DNA of 64,000 bases from Linum tenue (GCA_946122785.1 CAMGYJ010000008.1:9015475-9079474); one strand, 5' to 3'. Positions 1 to 11,586 are shown, numbered from the stretch's first letter. A program made the numbers and translations. The notes: generated by a model not told the origin, from the sequence alone.

Positions 1-462
1 TGGTGACGTACGCGTTGCCCTTGAAGTCGACGGCCACCGCGTTCGCGACGGGGCGGCCGGTGGCTTCGCCGTCGGGGAGGAGGGAGAGGAAGAGTTGCTG
101 GCGGGTGCGGAGGTCGTAGGCGGCTAAGGCATTGAAGATTGGGAGCGGGGCCATGGAGTGGACGGCGGCGAGGAGGCGGTTGTTGACGGAATCGACCGCC
201 AGGCCGAGGATCGAGGCGTTGGGAGGGAGAGGTCGGTGATGAGGGTGTCGACGACGCCAGCATCGGAGACGGAGTGGATCGAGCGGTGGCGGAGGGATCC
301 GACGATGAAGTGCTGTGCGGAGCGGTCGTAGGCGAGTCCCTCTGGGTAGGGATTGGGGGATCGGAACTTGATGACGTGTGGTTTCCCCGCCGTGGATGGG
401 ATTGGCGCGATTAGGAGGAGGATGATGGAGAAGAGGAAGGAGATCGGAGAGATTGCAGCCAT
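1..462 (-). pseudogene. SMP-30/gluconolactonase-like protein, 5' part, frameshifted, runs off left edge
   Basis: The start at 462 gives a hydrophobic signal-like N-terminus (residues about 5-25, SFLFSIILLLIAPIPSTA). This is followed by HVIKFRSPNPYPEGLAYD and HFIVGSLRHRSIHSVSDAG, which I recognise as the start of the plant six-bladed beta-propeller family (SMP-30/gluconolactonase/LRE-like, also annotated as NHL or strictosidine-synthase-like). Around 219-225, in the run encoding Leu-Pro-Pro-Asn, the frame is lost by one base. The original frame ends soon after, but the alternative frame stays open from about 220 to position 1 and reads NASILGLAVDSVNNRLLAAV and VANAVAVDFKGNAYVT, clear propeller sequence. 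So either a one-base deletion broke the gene or the assembly has an error in a C run. Substrate is unknown; family members are secreted or vacuolar. The rest lies outside the window. Confidence 0.75.
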
Positions 463-1539
463 GGCGGATTGAAATGATTGATTTGGGGGGCGCGCTAGCT
501 AGGGATTTGGAGTTTGGCTAATGGCGATGGGATTAAGGTGGCGGAGGTCGAGTGTCACTGTAAAATTTTTATTTATTTATTTTACTTTAATGTGAAAATG
601 AGTTGGAAATTGTAGAATATTAAAATTTATTTTATTTATTATTTTTTAATTGTCACGTCACTGAGTTAACAGTCAACTTTGAGGGTTGACTGCCACATCA
701 GACAAATTTAACGGAGTTGGACGGAGAGTGACCAAACTTGAACCATTTAACTAATTTGAGTGACCAAGATTGGATTTAAATATTTACAGTGACCAAACAT
801 GAACGTTTTTTGTAATCTCAGTGACCAACCATGCAATTAACCCATAAAAGTTTATTTGCTAGAATGTTAAATCTTGTGTCACTGCGACATTGGCAGATGA
901 TTTGGTGTTGCTAAGATAGGCGGAGGCTGACTAAAGAGCTTATTAGGATTTCAGAATGGTACAGATCGAAATCGTGAAGTTAAAGTACAATTAAAAGATA
1001 AAAAAGAAGTTTTTATGAACAGCTCCGTTATGAACTTTTTTTTCTTCTTCTTCAAAATACCAAAAATTAGTTTTTCTCAAAACACCAAGGCCAATTCTTT
1101 TTTATTATTATTATTATAATAATTAAAAAATGTAAAGGTTTGGTGCTATCCTTGTTGTATTGGAGAAAACCAGAACTTGAGGTGCTATATTTGAGCTGTT
1201 TAATTTTTGAGGTGTTAAATTAGGTATTGTCGAACAAATGGGTGTGGAATCAATGTGGACTTTAACCGTTTAACCTACCGACCTCCAAGGCACCGATTAA
1301 TAGAGGGAAAACCCTACTTCAACTTCCTTCTCTCTCGCTCGCCGATCCTCTCTCTGTCTCTCCTGCCGGCGTGAGAAAGAAAGAAAGAAACAAGTTGCAG
1401 AAAGGTAGGAAGGACGAGCTGACAATGGCTGCGATCCATCCATGCATCTCCCCCTTTGTTTCCCTTCCTAACTACTGAACTGAACTGAACTCAACTTCCT
1501 CTGTTCCATAATTGCTCTTCTGTTTCTGCTACAGCGGTA
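463..1539. other. Intergenic, divergent promoters and AT-rich filler
   Basis: No gene is visible. About 690-840 repeats phrases of the form 'gtgaccaa(a)c(t/a)tgaac', which looks like the end of a dispersed plant repeat. About 1315-1380 is rich in tctct/ctcgc and looks like the 5' leader of the next gene; a likely leader-intron acceptor (tttctgctacag) ends just before 1535. Confidence 0.4.
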
Positions 1540-4364
1540 ATGGAAGACGATGGTGATCATCATCACGGCAAAGAGGAGGTAGAGTTGAAGCATCTATGCA
1601 AGTACTGCGGCAAGCGCTTCCGTAGCGGGAGGTCGTTGGGAGGTCACTTAAGGTCTCATATGCAGCTGATGAGGCAACCTCAAGCTGATGGGAAAGTCTT
1701 GTTCGTACGGAAGCTCCCACCACTCTCCTACTGCACTGAATTTCCCTTTTTCTGTTACTCAGACTACTCAAACTCAGACGTTGGGGTGCCAAAGAAGGAG
1801 GATGGTGATAATGTGGAAGCTTTTCTAGCGTCCTTGGACCCGAACCATGAAACATGTCCCAGTCGGACTGTGTTCAAATTGTTACGTGAAGGAGCAATCG
1901 GTTGCCTCACCGCACTTCTCGAGCGCAAACTCTCTCACAATCGCTTGGATCTGTTTGCTTATCCTGACAGCTGCCGACCGCTCATATTTGAAGCTGCTGA
2001 GCTCGGGTTCTATGAGGCGGTCGAGCTGTTTTTGCAACATGGGGTTCCTCCCAGTGCCAGGGTACCAACACATTATCGTCAACCGGATCAGCTTCCAATC
2101 GATGCCGCATTATATGCGAGTTGCTTGGATCAGTTTGATTCGGCACCCAAGGGCAAGATCTATTATGATCAAAGGCTCTGCACTTTGATGCACTGGCTTC
2201 CCAAATGGATCAGCTACGATTTCGACTGGTGGCACATGGTCAAGCTGCTGGGGCGGGCCACCGAACAGGGCCTGCTGGAGATGAGGATTCTGCACTATGC
2301 AAGGTACGGCCAAGCTCCCAAGCTGCTTTGGCTCTTGCTCGCGGTACCTGACCGAGTTCTCTCCCCAACATTCTTCAGGGACACCATTCTCCAGCAGCGT
2401 TTTGGAACCGCCCCCTTGTCACTCCGGGATTTCCTTATTGCTCAGCTTGCTTTTCTCACTGGCATTAGCCTCGCCATTGAACCCAACCGTAGTCTCCCCT
2501 ATAAATCTATCCGCCACGATCTGCACTGCAGGATATCAAGCATCACTTGTTCCCTGCGATTGCTCGAAGTCTTCCGCAGGGCTGGCCCCCAGTTGTGTAA
2601 CGTAATGGCAATGTTAGAGAAGGAAAAGGAGAAGAAATGGGAAAGGGAAAAGGAGAGGGAAATATATCCTCTTCTTCCCGATTACCCAATAGCTCAACAG
2701 TTTAAGACTGTGCTCAAGGAAGCTGGCTTTCCGATGGCTTCTCTACGTTGGTAACTTCCGCTAATTTCGATTTTGCATAATCCACATATATGCGTATAAA
2801 GTTTGACTGTTGTTTGTTGACAGCCCGGTCAGGACCGCCCATCCGAGCGAGGAGACGATGCATGGTGGCTATCATTACTGGTAACTATCCCAATAAGTTT
2901 AAGATACATGGCTTCTCTTGTTGATGTTCTATGCACTTTTACTTGTACCCAAACTTAACCTGGTTGCTCGGTGGTCCTGTAGGATGAACCTGCGAGACGA
3001 TTACCCTGGATTGGAGCTCTTGATTCGACCACCACATGTCTGCAGGAGTAAAATCCTTGATTCGGACTTCAACAAAGCCATTGAGAAGTTATGGTACACT
3101 CCCTTCACTAATTTGTTTGATGCCATTATGAACAAGAATTTCTTGTCCTTTTCGTCCATTCAGAGGATCCTTCCAATTGATTCATCCGAGTTTTCTGTTG
3201 TTCTTCTGCAGCCATCATCCTTGCTTGAAGGAATGGACATCCCAAATGTCCATTTTCAAGTTGCTTTTCATATTTTGCCTTCCTGACGTGGTAGAAAAGA
3301 TGCAATCCGTGTTACCGTTGGAGCCCAAGTATGTCAACCCTGCAACTGTTATCCAACCCGCCTATCTTGCTGAGCTGTGCTTCATCTATATTACGGAGGG
3401 CCGAATTGTTAATTTCACAGCTGCTCTAATGGCTGCACAAGTTCTTCTTCGGTTGGGGTATCCACTACGTCCTCAAACAGCTCGTCATAGCAATAATGAT
3501 GTGGATCATCATCATCACAAGTCTGTTGCCCCTACTGTATATGAGTGGTTGCTGCATGCTTTGATGAGAGTGCTTGATGAAGAAATAAGCTTAACTGGGA
3601 AACCGAAGGACAATGACTCTGTTCAGATTTGCAAGGAGAAAAGATTGATGATATCATCTGCATTCCAACTAACAAAGATATTCGATACATCTGCACAAGA
3701 TATTAATTGGTATCTTCACTCACCAAGATATAAGGTGTGTGCTTCCTATTCATAGTCTAATTTGCTTGATATTTGTCAAAACATGGTCAGCTGGTCACTT
3801 CCCGTTGAATAAACTGTCTTGCTCCCACAGGAAGTTGCTGATTTGAAGTTGATAGTAAACGATGTTGCTTCCTTGTTAAAAGGCACGGGCTTTGCGTTAA
3901 GACCTCAGGATATCTGTGTGAATGACTTGAACTGGTATGTTGTAGTTTTTGACAGTAACTTCTTTCCTTCTTGATGTTGCTAATAGTATATTTCTCTGTA
4001 TTGTCATAGTTTCTCGAGCAAATCAGGTTCCTGCAAAACCAAGTTAGGTGGAAATTCATCATCCTTCGGACCACTTCCGCATACAGGAACGTCGCTGACA
4101 ATTTCCACAAGAACCATCAAGTCATCCTTCAGCGCTCCATGCATTAGCGAACTTTCAGCTCCTTCCATTAGCAAACTTTCAGCTTGCTCTTATCACTCAT
4201 TCCCAACTTCAAGGTACCAAGGGAATAAGTCCTTGTCGTTACCACCGGGGAATGGGGTAAGTTCTGTAGGAAAAAAAGTGGAAGCGACAAGACGATTAGA
4301 TGCTATGTCAAGGAAAAATTGGAGGTTCCTGGCAGTGATAAAGAGGGCAATGATGCGGTTCTAA
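1540..4364 (+). CDS. C2H2 zinc finger fused to ankyrin-like protein, six exons
   Basis: Exons are 1540-2750, 2824-2880, 2983-3093, 3212-3734, 3831-3934 and 4010-4364. All introns are GT-AG, phases agree at every junction, and the total is 2361 nt (786 aa). Residues about 20-40 form one C2H2 finger, C-x2-C-x12-H-x3-H, with SLGGHLRSH, close to the plant QALGGH type, so nucleic-acid binding is possible. From about residue 90 (KKEDGDNVEAFLASLD) to the end it is collinear with the gene at 15501-18670. The PLIFEAAELGFYEAVELFLQHG segment reads like an ankyrin repeat; other parts (WLLLAVPDRVLSPTFFRD, YLAELCFIYITEGRIV) match only the paralogue. I do not recognise the family. The C-terminus is basic and serine-rich. 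Function is unknown. Confidence 0.8.
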
Positions 4365-4619
4365 CAAGCATTCTTAACCGCATCAATGGCAATAACTCAT
4401 TTATATCCCTGGAATCCCACCGAGATTCTGCTCGGTCATGTAAAATAAGCGAGCTTGAACAAACTCCGAACTTGTTGTATATTAGAGACAGAGTGGGCGG
4501 TTATGAATTCACTACCCATTTCCAAGCTATTTTGACTGCATATGTATGTGTATTGATTCTAGTGCTGACCACTGAGGAAGTAATAAAGATCCAACCTGAA
4601 ATTAGGTATTGAATCAGAG
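4365..4619. other. 3' region of the preceding gene
   Basis: The short open frame here is out of frame with the gene that ends at 4364 and has no recognisable domain. I take it as 3' untranslated sequence leading into the duplicated rhomboid segment. Confidence 0.4.
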
Positions 4620-5320
4620 TCTGTAAGAGACATCTGCATTTCCATTATCGTCAAAGATCAGCCTTTTCTACTCTCGCATTCAAGTGAACAAGTCATAAAG
4701 CACTGATAAGAAGAAACAAAAGAACCGACTGACTGTCTTCTGTTCAATCGACTATGTTCAGGGCAGAACTAGGTATTGCACTGAGCAGCCAACCAAGTAT
4801 AACATCATCAGAATCCGTATTCAAACAATGAGTAACTCGTAACCGTTGCAATGCATGATATCAACCAAATTATCTGAAACCAGTCTAATCTCTCTTGGGC
4901 AATTAATCGAACAGACAGGGGGCCCGAAAATTGTGGGAAAACGAAGGACGGATTACCTTGAGAAAGAGGTAGGAGTTGAACACGACCTCGTCGGGAGGAG
5001 GTGGCGGAGGAAAGGCGGCTTCAAGTAGGCGAGGTTATTAGCGGTGCCGTGATGTGAGGTTTCATGGCAGTCTTGTTCTACTCGGTGGCGGCTTGAAGGA
5101 ACCAACAGCGGTAGCATTCTCCCCCTTCTCTCCAGCTGAATAGGGTCGGGGGATCATCGTGAATGTGGAAACTTGTGATTATCGATTTCCGGCTAGCTCC
5201 GGCGGTGGAAGACGATTGGCGAACTGAATGAAAAAGGACTCGTTCCGGGACCAAATAGCCGGCGAGTGCTGAGCGAAGAAATGGCAATCGGTCGCTAATC
5301 GCCTTTTGCACTTCTTTCTC
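4620..5320 (-). pseudogene. Rhomboid-like 14 duplicate, gutted
   Basis: By eye this segment matches the intact rhomboid-like 14 locus at 25160-26770 in two blocks. The left block (about 4620-4870) matches its 3' region up to 'atcaaccaaa'. The right block (about 4871-5310) matches part of intron 1, the exon 1 region and the 5' leader. Everything corresponding to about 25440-26295, which includes nearly all of exon 2, is missing. That removes the rhomboid catalytic Ser and His and the zinc finger. Exon-1 similarity survives on the minus strand ('ttaccttgagaa(a/t)gaggtaggagttgaac' matches the intact donor region), but the copy cannot encode the protease. It is an unprocessed fragment because intron sequence is retained. 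Confidence 0.8.
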
Positions 5321-5567
5321 CCTTTTGTTTCTATTTATGTTAATCTAGTTTAGCCCCCTAGACTTGTTGGATGTTTTCAATTTGAACCCTCAACTTCCTT
5401 TTTTAGTCTTTTAACGCCATTTGTTCATTCTTATTCATGCACACCAAAAAATAGATGGATCGATGGGATTCTAAGACATGTATCACTCGATTTGTGTTAT
5501 CACATATCAAATAACAGTGAGTGAATAAACTAAGTGATTATTTTGACAGATGAAGGTCGAGTAGTAG

Positions 5568-6220
5568 CAGGGGCGGATATATGGGATATTAGGGGTGTCT
5601 GGAAGACTTCTGAAATTTGAGAAAACGATTATCTAACCTCGATAGTAGTTTCGTATGGGTAAAAAGATATAACTGATAATTCGGGATACTTCTATAATTT
5701 AAAAATACCCTCGGTAGTAGTTTACTTATGATTAAAAAAATATAAGTGGTGGTCTGTGTTATTCAACCTAGAACACTACTATTATTAAATATATTCTCAA
5801 TTAGGTTGCAATTCATTTGTTGTTCTATTTTAAGCATTATGTAATAGTAATAATGTTATTCCTTATCCCCAACTATTTTCAAAACCTAACAATTAACCTA
5901 ATTACGGACTACCTAAATTTGAATTAAATTTATGGTTACACGGCAAGTGTTGAAAGAATCTTTTCAACTTTGAGTTACATCAACAACAAAGTTAGACATC
6001 GAATATGGGGTCAGCTTGTGAATTATTGTCTAGTAGGACATACATATTTGTTGAGCGATGTAGACACCGAGTTTATTTTATGTTTTTTTCCAGAATACGA
6101 AGACATGTTATCACATTTTGTTAAAAAATTTACTAATTGGATATTTTTTGGTTTATGGATTATTTAATTATTAGTTTAACTTAATTTTTAAAAGATGACA
6201 CCTTTCAGGATCTGCCACTA
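5568..6220 (+). mobile_element. hAT transposon remnant with hAT dimerisation domain
   Basis: About 5940-6018 reads TASVERIFSTLSYINN followed by KVRHRI, the hallmark of the C-terminal dimerisation (hATC) region of plant hAT transposases; the frame runs on to about 6167. The left edge begins CAGGGGCGGAT. The right edge, read in reverse, begins TAGTGGCAGATC, a diverged form of the same common plant hAT terminus. No matching 8-bp target duplication is visible in the flanks, so the ends are approximate. The rest of the transposase is absent, leaving a short immobile relic. Confidence 0.7.
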
Positions 6221-6880
6221 GGTAACCGTGAATAAGGAAGCCTAGTTGGGAGGGATAAAATGGTCACTAGATTATATTTTGATATTCATTAGTATTTCGA
6301 TTATCTCAAATATCGTTACCAAACTTCAATTGTATGTAAAACATGTTCATAAATTAATAGACCCAAAAATAAAATAGAAATTATATTTATGTGTAACTTT
6401 ACTAAACATAAAACCCCAAATATGTGATAAATTTTGCTTCCATTTAAGTTATAGAGAAACAAATTACGATAAAAAGATGATTGAAAAAACTAATAAAAGT
6501 GATTCAGTTCTTGTAGTTCATACGAACTCAATAGTGTGTGCGCTAAATTTTCCATTTAATGGTCATCATAATTCTTAAGTCTTAACATTTTCTCAAAAAA
6601 AAAAAAAAATCCTAAATCCTAACATTAGGCTTCTATAAAAAAAATCCTAACATTAGGCTGCCATAAAAAAATCATAAAATTGGGCTCGAGATAGGGATAC
6701 TGGGCCTTGCTTTAAACTAAAAATTGTGTATTGGCATAATTGTAATAAATAACTATTGGGCTATTTTCTGATGGACCATCTTTCTATTGTTGGGCTGGTA
6801 TTGTTATTCATCCAGCCTACTTATTTACCGAAAAAAAGTCCAGCTGGTGGTCAATTTATTTTACCTGGCAATTGAAATTA
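6221..6880. other. AT-rich intergenic spacer
   Basis: AT-rich sequence with an A13 tract near 6597 and a repeated phrase 'cctaacattaggct' near 6610-6660. I see no gene or recognisable element. Confidence 0.4.
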
Positions 6881-6885
6881 AAATA

Positions 6886-7042
6886 ACGCGTCCAACGGAA
6901 ATAACGGTACACGGAATAGTGAAACGTGTTCGAAACGCGTTTGAAACGGGTTTGAAACGCGTCTAACGGCTAAATAACGCTATAAGCGGCAAAAACGCGT
7001 CCTAGCTAACCGCCTTTAGAGCTCCGCCTTGATCTATAAATA
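6886..7042 (+). promoter_or_regulatory. Promoter with four ACGCGT boxes, an 11-bp tandem repeat and a TATA box
   Basis: ACGCGT occurs at 6886, 6935, 6957 and 6995. Between 6922 and 6965 an 11-bp unit beginning AAACG is repeated four times with small changes (starts 6922, 6933, 6944, 6955). A good TATA box, TATAAATA, lies at 7035-7042, followed by a pyrimidine-rich leader (ttttccctccaccc, atctctctcc). ACGCGT fits the CGCG box bound by plant CAMTA factors and also the MluI cell-cycle box; which applies is unknown. The promoter faces the hairpin-bearing tract. Confidence 0.55.
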
Positions 7043-7757
7043 CCAATTGATGCTCTCTTATTCATTTTCCCTCCACCCAGCAACGTCTTCATCATCTCTC
7101 TCCAAGAATGGGATTGAAGAGAAGTAAGTAAAGTCACGTACTCTTTCCTTCTAGGGTTTCTAGTTCGCTACCGCCTGCTTGAGTTTTCTCATGTTGCCCC
7201 GGTGATAATCGAAAGTAGCCTTCTGAGGAAGGCAAAGGGAAAGATGATTTCAGAAAACCCATTAATTCGCTGCTGGTCGCCGCCTGTAAGTAGTTGCCCC
7301 GTGGATTCCACATCTGTTGCCTATTTGTTACTCGACTGACTGCCGACGGGTGATGTTTGGCTTCAAGCCTATTTGCCGACACTTCCGATCGAATTCGTTG
7401 TTGGTTCCAAGTTGAGGTATGTTTCCGACCTATCCATTTTGTTTTCTGGGCTGGATACTAAGTGGGAGGGTTTACAATGGGACTTTGAGAGATCTTGCTG
7501 GTTTATATGATTTCAAGATAGCCTGGTTACGTTGAATGTGAGATATACGAGTTACGCTGTTGGTTGTTGAGTCCCTTTGTACACACGTTTGCTCTTGTTG
7601 GTCCGTATAGTGTGTAGGTTGAGAAACAGTGAGACGATCGTTCCTAGTTCCTACAATCGATTTATATAAAAAAAATCAGTCGGCATAGTTGAGTCCCTTT
7701 TTGCACAAGTTTGCTCTTACTTCGTCTTAATGTCAAGAAGCTTTAACATGATAAAGC

Positions 7758-7805
7758 GGGGTCCTAGAAGAGAGCTATGACTCGACGCAGCTGCTCTTCT
7801 GCCCC
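7758..7805 (+). repeat. Hairpin repeat copy 1
   Basis: Forty-eight nt. Basal stem GGGG/CCCC, asymmetric internal loop TCCT versus G, 7-bp stem AGAAGAG/CTCTTCT, one bulged G, apical stem AGCTATG/CGCAGCT. Preceded by 'tttaacatgataaagc', also found before copies 5 and 6. Confidence 0.7.
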
Positions 7806-7846
7806 AAATGTCGGTTTTTCCATGGTTCTCTCAGGTGGATGGCAAT

Positions 7847-7893
7847 GAGGTCCTAGAAGAGAACTCTGCTGGTCAGAGTTGCTCTTCTGCCTT
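7847..7893 (+). repeat. Hairpin repeat copy 2
   Basis: Forty-seven nt. Basal stem GAGG/CCTT, same TCCT/G internal loop, same AGAAGAG/CTCTTCT stem. The apical stem is a perfect 7 bp, AACTCTG/CAGAGTT, with loop CTGGT; it differs from copy 1 on both arms. Confidence 0.7.
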
Positions 7894-7932
7894 GTCTGTC
7901 ATTGTAATTGGTTCTTTGAGATATATGTTTAT

Positions 7933-7980
7933 GGGGTCCTAAAAGAGAACCAAGATTAGGCTTAGTTGCCCTTCTGCCCT
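7933..7980 (+). repeat. Hairpin repeat copy 3
   Basis: GGGGTCCT start and CTTCTGCCC end as in copy 1. The middle stem is weaker (AAAAGAG/CCCTTCT, two mismatches). The apical stem AACCAAG/CTTAGTT has one mismatch. Confidence 0.6.
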
Positions 7981-8017
7981 ATGTTTGATTTTTTATATGA
8001 CTCTAAAGCTTGATAAT

Positions 8018-8065
8018 GGGGTCCTAGATGGGAACTATAACTAGTCTTGGTTGCTCTTTTGCCCC
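8018..8065 (+). repeat. Hairpin repeat copy 4
   Basis: GGGGTCCTAGATGGG and CTCTTTTGCCCC arms pair with wobbles and one mismatch. The apical part is the most degenerate of the seven. Confidence 0.55.
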
Positions 8066-8267
8066 ATCCTACCATTTTCTCTACGGTGCTTTAATTAGCA
8101 TATGAAGAATATAAGATCTATTCTTTTCGGATACTTTTGTATAGTGTCTAACTGTCTATGGAGAAACAGTTCCTACGGTATTATAAATTCACTCCCTATA
8201 GTTCAGTCCCTTTGTACACATGGTGGTTGCTCCGTCTTGAAGTCAAGAAGGTTTAACATGATAAAGC

Positions 8268-8315
8268 GGGGTCCTAGAAGAGAGCTATGACTAGTCGCAG
8301 TTGCTCTTCTGCCCC
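8268..8315 (+). repeat. Hairpin repeat copy 5
   Basis: Near copy of copy 1 with the same upstream phrase. The apical arms extend into GACT/AGTC, and a G-C pair of copy 1 is G-U here. Confidence 0.7.
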
Positions 8316-11300
8316 AAACAAGGCATTTGGATTTAATACTGAGCTGTCTCTTGATTTTGGAAAGTTAAAATCATGGTTTCTTTAACTGTAAATCCATGTG
8401 TTCCTTTTTTTCTCCCTTTTAAAAGAATTTTGATTCAAGAGACTCATGTTCTCTAGTTTTGCTGCCTTCTAAAGCTAGTATGATTCTGGAGCCATATCTA
8501 AATTCTAAATTGGAAGGATTAAGGTTTGAACATTTTACAAGCTAGATTTTGTTGCCCTCTAAGCTAGTTTACACTAGGATGTCAAGAAGAAGGATGTTGA
8601 TCTGATTTTGTCAGTGTTATGGTGCTTCTAACGAAGCACTCTTGGTTCCTTTATAGCATATATGACGATGGATTAAAATTCATGAAATCGATATCTTTTT
8701 CTTCCCAGTAAGAGATTAGACCCTACATTTATTGGAACTCTCCAGCTGTCACTCTTGAATGGTTACTTCTTTAAAGGCAGCTTTGCTAGCCTTGATCCTG
8801 CTCCATTTACGATACTGTTGCCTTACAAGCTAGTTTACACTAGAAATTTTGGAAGACAGATTCTGTTGTGATATCATTGGTGTTAAGGTGGTGCTAACAC
8901 TTCCCTTTTGTTCTTTTAGAATATGATGTATTGAAATTTGATATTCATTGAGTCGAGATTTTTTATGCAAAGTAAAGAAATTGGACCGTACATGTGTTGA
9001 AGTTCTGCCAGAGCTGCAACTATGTAAAATGGTTGGTTTTGATGGCTGTTCTTTTTGGAAGTTCAGCTTTTTTACTTGATGCCTCATGTAACTGTTGTCT
9101 TCTAATCAAGTTGCCTTGCCATTTATTATTGATACCTATGGAGAATCATTGTCCAACTGTCCCTATGTATCAAAACTAGGGGCTGCTAAAAGTTGCGTCT
9201 GAATTTGGCTTATAATTGAATTGAAATGATCATTTGTTCATGGATTTGTTCTAGTATCCTTCCCTCAAATCACAATCATGGGTGGGGACTGTAAGCTATG
9301 GATTGGCAGTCTTTAAAGCAAGTTTTGCTTACTGAAAGTGATGCCCAGTTCTAATTGCAATTGAGATTGGAATGTTTGTGTTCTACCAGTTGCCCTTCTG
9401 TCCACCTTAAATTTGTTGGTTTTCTGTACCGCAGAGTGGAATTCCTAAATGGAGTCTAAGAGAAGAGATCAGAAATAAGTACTGCTACACTGGTATACTG
9501 CCACTAAGCTTGAAAATGTGTTGCCTTTTTTTTATAGTGAAAACAGGACTAGTATTCTACAGTAAGGTATATAAGCCCAACTGCCCAAGACATGCTTCTC
9601 CATATTATTTTTCAGAAGCAAGATGCAGACTTGAGAGTTCTTAGATGGCGTGGCGACTCCTAGAAGGCAACCTGAGAGGTTTTGTATGGTGTCAATGTAT
9701 TCCAAAACTGTTAATTCATTGTTATAGGAGTTCACTGTGATCTGGTTCAGGAGCCCCCATAGTATACTATGATCTGTTGTTTATTGAAGTCCACGTACCA
9801 AATCATCTTTTGCTCTCTGCTCGAGTCCTGATCTAATCAACTTTCGTTTTTGTAGACATGTTTATTTTTATGAATAGTTTCTTCAACTTGCAATATTGTC
9901 GACTGTGATTGTGAAACGAAAACGTTCCTAGGACGCTTGCGGTGCTCAGGAAATTTATGATTCTGTAAGATACAGAACTTTGAGGCGCCTTGTGGCAATT
10001 TTTCCGCTTTCCAATGGGATTACTCAATTGGTGATTCCTCGAAGTGGAGTATTGAATAGTGGGACACTATTCCAATTCTTTTGTGATCGGTGTAAGTGCC
10101 TATAAATACTACTATGAAGATACCCTTAATACTACGCAGGCTGTCTTGTAAGGTTGCCTTAGTAGTGTTTGCTCCCCTTTCAGAATGCAGTATGTAGACT
10201 TCATTTCATGTTATGCTTTGCATGTTGGGTTATCATTGATGCTTGGTTTATGAAAATCTTCTTGGAGGGAGCTTAGTTCTTGCATGTAATGAGCATTTAT
10301 TCTGGTCTCGGTGGCACTTCTATTGCTTTTATCTCATCGCTTATGCAGAACCGAAAGTGCAGTAATTGAAGTCTTGCAAGGAAAATTGTGATTGATGCAT
10401 GCAACAAAAGTTTTTCGGCCCTAGGTTATTTTTCCTTCTACTGATCAGATGGGCGTGGTATTAATCAGCAGCTGGCATTCAATTTTTCCACTTCATTGCA
10501 GTTTGCTAAAACTCTTACCTAAAGGTGGGCGCAATGTGAGTGCACTTACAAGAATATAAGGAGCATATATATAAGTGCAGCGGAAATGCTATCCCCGTGT
10601 TGTTTTGCTTTGGTGGTACTTGAATAAAATGCTTTTGAGGGTTTATTTGATGAGGAAGATTGTTAACTGTTTAGTGATTTGCACTCGGTGACTTATCGAT
10701 CATGTGTTGGTTGTTGGAAAATCCAATGTAACATCGAAATTCTGCACCAAATACGGATTTGGCTTTTATTGGAGGTAAATTAAGAATTTGAGTTTCGATT
10801 CAAGTGCTCCCTTCAGTCCGCCACTGGAGAGTTGCTTGCTCACTGGCCTTTTGAAATTATGTTAAAATTAAGTTAGAGAACTCTTATTTCTTGTCAAAAT
10901 AACTTGAGAACACTGCATCATGGCATTCTGTCCTATTGCTTCTTTGGGTCTGATTCTGGTTTGATTTTTCCTATTCCCAAAACCAAGCAGTTACAAAGGA
11001 CGCCATGGTGGTATAGTTGTGTATACTTCATATCTCTAGTGACTGACGACGGGTGATGTTTGGCTTCGAGCCTACTCGCCCACACTTCCGATCGAATTCG
11101 TTGTTGGTTCCCGGATGAGGTATGTTTCCGCCGACCTACCCTTTTCATTTTCTGCGTTGGATAATAATTAGGAGGGATTAAGATGGGACTTTGAGGGGTT
11201 TTCTGTCCTCTCGGAACGGCTGCAATCTTGCTGGTTTATATGATTTTGGGACAGTCCAGTTACGTACTTACGTTGAATGTATGATCTATGAAATACCTTG

Positions 11301-11497
11301 TTGCCTGTTGAGTCCCTTTGTACACACGTTTGCTCTTGCCGGTCCGTATAGTGTCTAGATTGAGAAACAGTGAGGTGATTCTTCCTAGTTCCTACAATCG
11401 ATTTATAAAAAATATTCAGTCTGTATAGTTGAGCCTCTTTTTACACAAGTTTGCTCTTGCTCCATCTTAATGTCAAGAAGATTTAACATGATAAAGC

Positions 11498-11545
11498 GGG
11501 GTCCCAGAAGAGAGTTGTGACTCGTCGCAACTGCTCTTCTGCCTC
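11498..11545 (+). repeat. Hairpin repeat copy 6 (in unit 2)
   Basis: Counterpart of copy 1 in the second unit. The apical stem is AGTTGTG/CGCAACT: one pair changed from C-G to T-A and the A/C mismatch of copy 1 became G-C, so changes on the two arms compensate. Confidence 0.7.
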
Positions 11546-11586
11546 AAATGTCGGTTTGTCCATGGTTCTCTAAGGTGCATGGAAAT

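Larger units (their letters stand above)
7336..11010. repeat. Tandem duplication, unit 1
   Basis: Starts at 'gactgccgacgggtgatg' and ends near 'ttacaaaggacgccatgg'. The same start and end phrases recur in unit 2 (11040-13180). Unit 1 is the longer copy: hairpins 3-5 and most of the 8.0-9.5 kb stretch have no counterpart in unit 2. Matched blocks include 7567-7760 with 11307-11500, 9604-9700 with 11895-11980, and 9833-10030 with 12140-12350. Confidence 0.75.

Noticed and set aside
7758..8315. Hairpins as C/D or H/ACA snoRNAs
   Set aside because: No consistent C/D boxes (RUGAUGA, CUGA) near the ends and no hinge or ACA boxes at fixed distance; single hairpins of ~48 nt are too short.
7758..8315. 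Hairpins as miR156/miR529-type precursors because of AGAAGAGAG
   Set aside because: Only the purine-rich core resembles them; the rest of the mature sequences does not match and the foldback is much shorter.
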